Assembly: GCA_020722825.1 (NCBI GenBank)
Contig: DYKC01000054.1
Location: 1-6,905, forward strand
Length of the DNA stretch: 6,905 nt
Direction of reading: 5' to 3'
Source: Vermiphilus sp.
GTDB taxonomy: Bacteria > Ratteibacteria > UBA8468 > B48-G9 > JAFGKM01
Below are positions 5,381 through 6,905 of this stretch, in pieces. Made by a program: the position numbers and the translations under genes. The notes beneath the pieces were generated by a model. That model had not been told where the DNA came from. It was given only the letters and a program-made list of their open reading frames with translations, and made no database searches. Position 1 is the first letter of the stretch, and each line of letters opens with the position of its first letter.

Positions 5381-6666
5381 TGCATCTCTTCAAAAAGTTT
5401 ATCAAGATTCTTCAAAAGAAGTTTTGTGTCAAAAATCCTGTCCATCTCTTTTTCACTCAGGTAGGCCCTAATAGACGGGTCATTTTTCACCAACTGAACA
5501 AAATCTTTTTTAGTACGAATTGCCTCAAAAGACTTTCTCTGCACCATCTCATACGCCTTTTCTCTAGGAAGTCCCTTCATTGCAAGTGCATTAAGCAGTT
5601 TCTGAGAAAAGAAAACCCTGCCGCTCATAGCAATGTTTCTCTCAATATTGGTGTCAAAAACGTCAAGACCATTTAAAACTCTGTTTAAAAGCGTCAGGAT
5701 GTAGTCAAGCAGCATAAGAGACTCAGGGAATATAATCCTTTCTGCAGAAGAGTGGCTTATATCCCTTTCATACCATAAAGACGTATTTTCCATAGCAACA
5801 CTGGCATTCTTTTTTATCACCCTGGCAAGTCCGCATATCCTCTCACAAAGTATAGGATTTCTTTTATGCGGCATGGCAGAAGAGCCCTTCTGACCCTTTC
5901 CGAAAGGTTCAGCCACCTCTCCCACTTCGGTCTGCTGCAAAAGTCTAATCTGAAGAGCAACCTTCTCACAGGAAGCCGCTATCACCGCCAGCACGTTTAT
6001 AAAATAACAGTGCCTGTCTCTCGAAATAACCTGGGTGGAAAATCTTTCATTCTGCAAGGAAAATTTTTTACACACGTATTTTTCCACACGCGGGTCAATA
6101 TTTGAAAAGGTGCCTACCGCTCCGGAAATCTTGCCCACACTGATCTCATCAATAGCGTTCTCAAGCCTTTTATAATTTCTCAAAAACTCGTAATACCATC
6201 CGGCAAATCTGAATCCAAGAGTAACAGGCTCTGCATGAACACCATGGGTTCTACCCATCACAACCTTATCCTTGAACCTGAGTGCATTATCCTTCAGGGT
6301 TGCAAGCAGTACCTTTATATCCCCCAGAAGGATGCCGCCAGACTCCCTTAACAACAGGGCAAGTGATGTATCTAGTACATCTGACGAGGTCATACCGTAA
6401 TGGATGTATCTGCCTTCCTCTCCAACGGTTCTGCTTACCTGCTCAACAAATGCTATAACGTCATGGTTTGTAACCTTCTCTATCTCCTGTATCCTGGCAA
6501 CATCCACCTTTGCTTTTTTCTTTATCTTCTCTACTGTAATGGCTGGGACAACCCCTATCTTGCTCCATCCCTCAAGGGCTGCTATCTCTACATCCAGCCA
6601 CCTGCAGAACTTATTTTCCTCGCTCCATATTGCCGCCATCTCCGGTCTTGTATATCTCGGTATCAT
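5377..6666 (-). CDS. purB: Adenylosuccinate lyase
   Basis: PurB acts twice in purine synthesis, cleaving fumarate from SAICAR and from adenylosuccinate. The 429 residues match the short bacterial form of the fumarase/aspartase superfamily. Motifs are RYTRPEMAAIW (4-14), HYGMTSSDVLDT (89-100), the GRTHGVHAEP block with the catalytic acid His141 (138-147), and the family signature GSSAMPHKRNP (261-271), whose flexible loop carries the catalytic serine. RDISHSSAER is at 301-310. No key residue is missing. The start MIPRYTRPEM matches the usual family N-terminus. GGGGGAGAG precedes the ATG, a purine-rich site set unusually close (2-4 nt spacing). A well-formed promoter lies just upstream, making purB the first gene of the purB / ApgM-like / folK / panC operon. 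Its stop overlaps the next start as ATGA. Confidence 0.98.
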   Translation of the reverse strand: MIPRYTRPEMAAIWSEENKFCRWLDVEIAALEGWSKIGVVPAITVEKIKKKAKVDVARIQEIEKVTNHDVIAFVEQVSRTVGEEGRYIHYGMTSSDVLDTSLALLLRESGGILLGDIKVLLATLKDNALRFKDKVVMGRTHGVHAEPVTLGFRFAGWYYEFLRNYKRLENAIDEISVGKISGAVGTFSNIDPRVEKYVCKKFSLQNERFSTQVISRDRHCYFINVLAVIAASCEKVALQIRLLQQTEVGEVAEPFGKGQKGSSAMPHKRNPILCERICGLARVIKKNASVAMENTSLWYERDISHSSAERIIFPESLMLLDYILTLLNRVLNGLDVFDTNIERNIAMSGRVFFSQKLLNALAMKGLPREKAYEMVQRKSFEAIRTKKDFVQLVKNDPSIRAYLSEKEMDRIFDTKLLLKNLDKLFEEMQ

Positions 6667-6693
6667 CTCTCCCCCAAATGTAACACACTATAC

Positions 6694-6722
6694 TTAATAG
6701 CACATTTATCCCTTTTTTTCAA
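6694..6722 (-). promoter_or_regulatory. Sigma70-type promoter for the purB operon
   Basis: On the minus strand, TTGAAA (6722-6717) is separated by exactly 17 nt from TATTAA (6699-6694). TGC directly before the -10 makes an extended -10. The predicted start near 6687 leaves a leader of only about 20 nt that includes the GGGGGAG ribosome binding site. Spacing, both hexamers and position agree, so this is the best-supported promoter in the window. No riboswitch fits in so short a leader. Confidence 0.7.
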
Positions 6723-6723
6723 T

Positions 6724-6738
6724 TCAACTGGCAGTTAA
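6724..6738. promoter_or_regulatory. Short palindrome abutting the purB -35 box (possible operator)
   Basis: Plus-strand AACTG-G-CAGTT (6726-6736) is a perfect 5-bp inverted repeat around one base, extended by one mismatch and one further pair (TCAACTGGCAGTTAA). It ends just upstream of the -35 box, where an activator or repressor could bind. Arms of this length occur often by chance, so this is weak. Confidence 0.2.
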
Positions 6739-6747
6739 TCCAGAATT

Positions 6748-6784
6748 GGGGTCTACCCTTTAACAATTTTTTCATCGTAGCCCC
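6748..6784 (+). repeat. Terminator-like inverted repeat upstream of purB, oriented rightward
   Basis: Plus-strand GGGG-T-CTAC (6748-6756) pairs with GTAGCCCC (6777-6784), giving 8 bp with one bulged T around a 20-nt loop. It is followed by G and six T's (6786-6791). The T-run is on the plus strand only, so as an intrinsic terminator it would stop rightward transcription, away from purB. The loop is long for a terminator and no plus-strand gene lies immediately to the left. A regulatory hairpin or a relic of a repeat element are alternatives. Confidence 0.35.
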
Positions 6785-6858
6785 GTTTTTTATAGTGCTG
6801 AAAAACTCTTTGTAGATTATATCTTATTCTATATCTTGGTAGTATTATTTACTAAACT

Positions 6859-6899
6859 TTGGCAAAAATAGCAAAATTGCCTAATTTTTGTGCTATACT
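6859..6899 (+). promoter_or_regulatory. Possible rightward promoter elements at the window edge
   Basis: Plus-strand TTGGCA (6859-6864) lies 17 nt before TAATTT (6882-6887). Just beyond it, TGC-TATACT (6891-6899) resembles an extended -10 without a matching -35. An inverted repeat GGCAA / TTGCC (6861-6865 and 6877-6881) overlaps the spacer. Together they suggest a divergent gene starting just outside the window, but the region is AT-rich and the hits are weak. Confidence 0.3.
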
Positions 6900-6905
6900 A
6901 TTGCT

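Noticed and set aside
6852..6905. 17 open codons on the minus strand entering from the right edge, ending in TAG
   Set aside because: They could be the tail of an upstream gene, but the stretch is too short and AT-rich to support, and rightward promoter-like elements overlap it.
6667..6905. Riboswitch (purine, preQ1, tetrahydrofolate or c-di-GMP) upstream of purB
   Set aside because: Brief similarities such as ACGGGGCTACGATG to a c-di-GMP aptamer end do not extend to the rest of any consensus, and the best promoter lies downstream of them.
1..6905. Mobile element, CRISPR array, tRNA or rRNA
   Set aside because: I found no transposase, terminal repeats, regularly spaced repeats or tRNA-like cloverleaf; coding genes fill nearly all the window.

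Overview
The window is a compact bacterial chromosome segment that is almost entirely coding. Its codon use is moderately AT-rich (many ATA, AGA and AGG codons). The genes are housekeeping and bacterial in kind: SecD/SecF as separate proteins, RsmD, PurB, FolK, PanC and HisI. No gene fixes the phylum. The predicted homology to an archaeal-type phosphoglycerate mutase (ApgM) and the small MGMT protein are compatible with a deep-branching or thermophilic lineage, but that is only inference.

Layout, reading leftward along the minus strand. Positions 6667-6905 are a gene-free, AT-rich control region. It holds a good sigma70-type promoter for purB, a terminator-like inverted repeat, and possible promoter elements pointing right, out of the window. 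Next comes a tightly packed block: purB (purine biosynthesis), a gene for a degenerate ApgM-family protein, folK (folate) and panC (pantothenate). These genes overlap by 4 nt (ATGA) or abut exactly (TAA|ATG), which strongly suggests one translationally coupled operon.

A single plus-strand gene then interrupts the block. It encodes a 96-residue, domain-only O6-alkylguanine-DNA alkyltransferase (MGMT). It overlaps the panC 3' end tail-to-tail by 20 nt and faces hisI head-to-head with almost no intergenic DNA. Leftward of it is a second minus-strand block: hisI (histidine), secD, secF (protein export) and the first 25 codons of rsmD (16S rRNA methylation), cut by the window edge. hisI/secD again overlap as ATGA and secD/secF abut.

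The most interesting item is the ApgM-like protein at 4334-5380. The fold-defining motifs of the family remain (SHPINK, WLWGSGKR), but every metal-ligand and nucleophile position I can align by eye is replaced, so it looks like a conserved pseudoenzyme inside a cofactor-biosynthesis operon. I saw no CRISPR array, insertion sequence, tRNA or rRNA.
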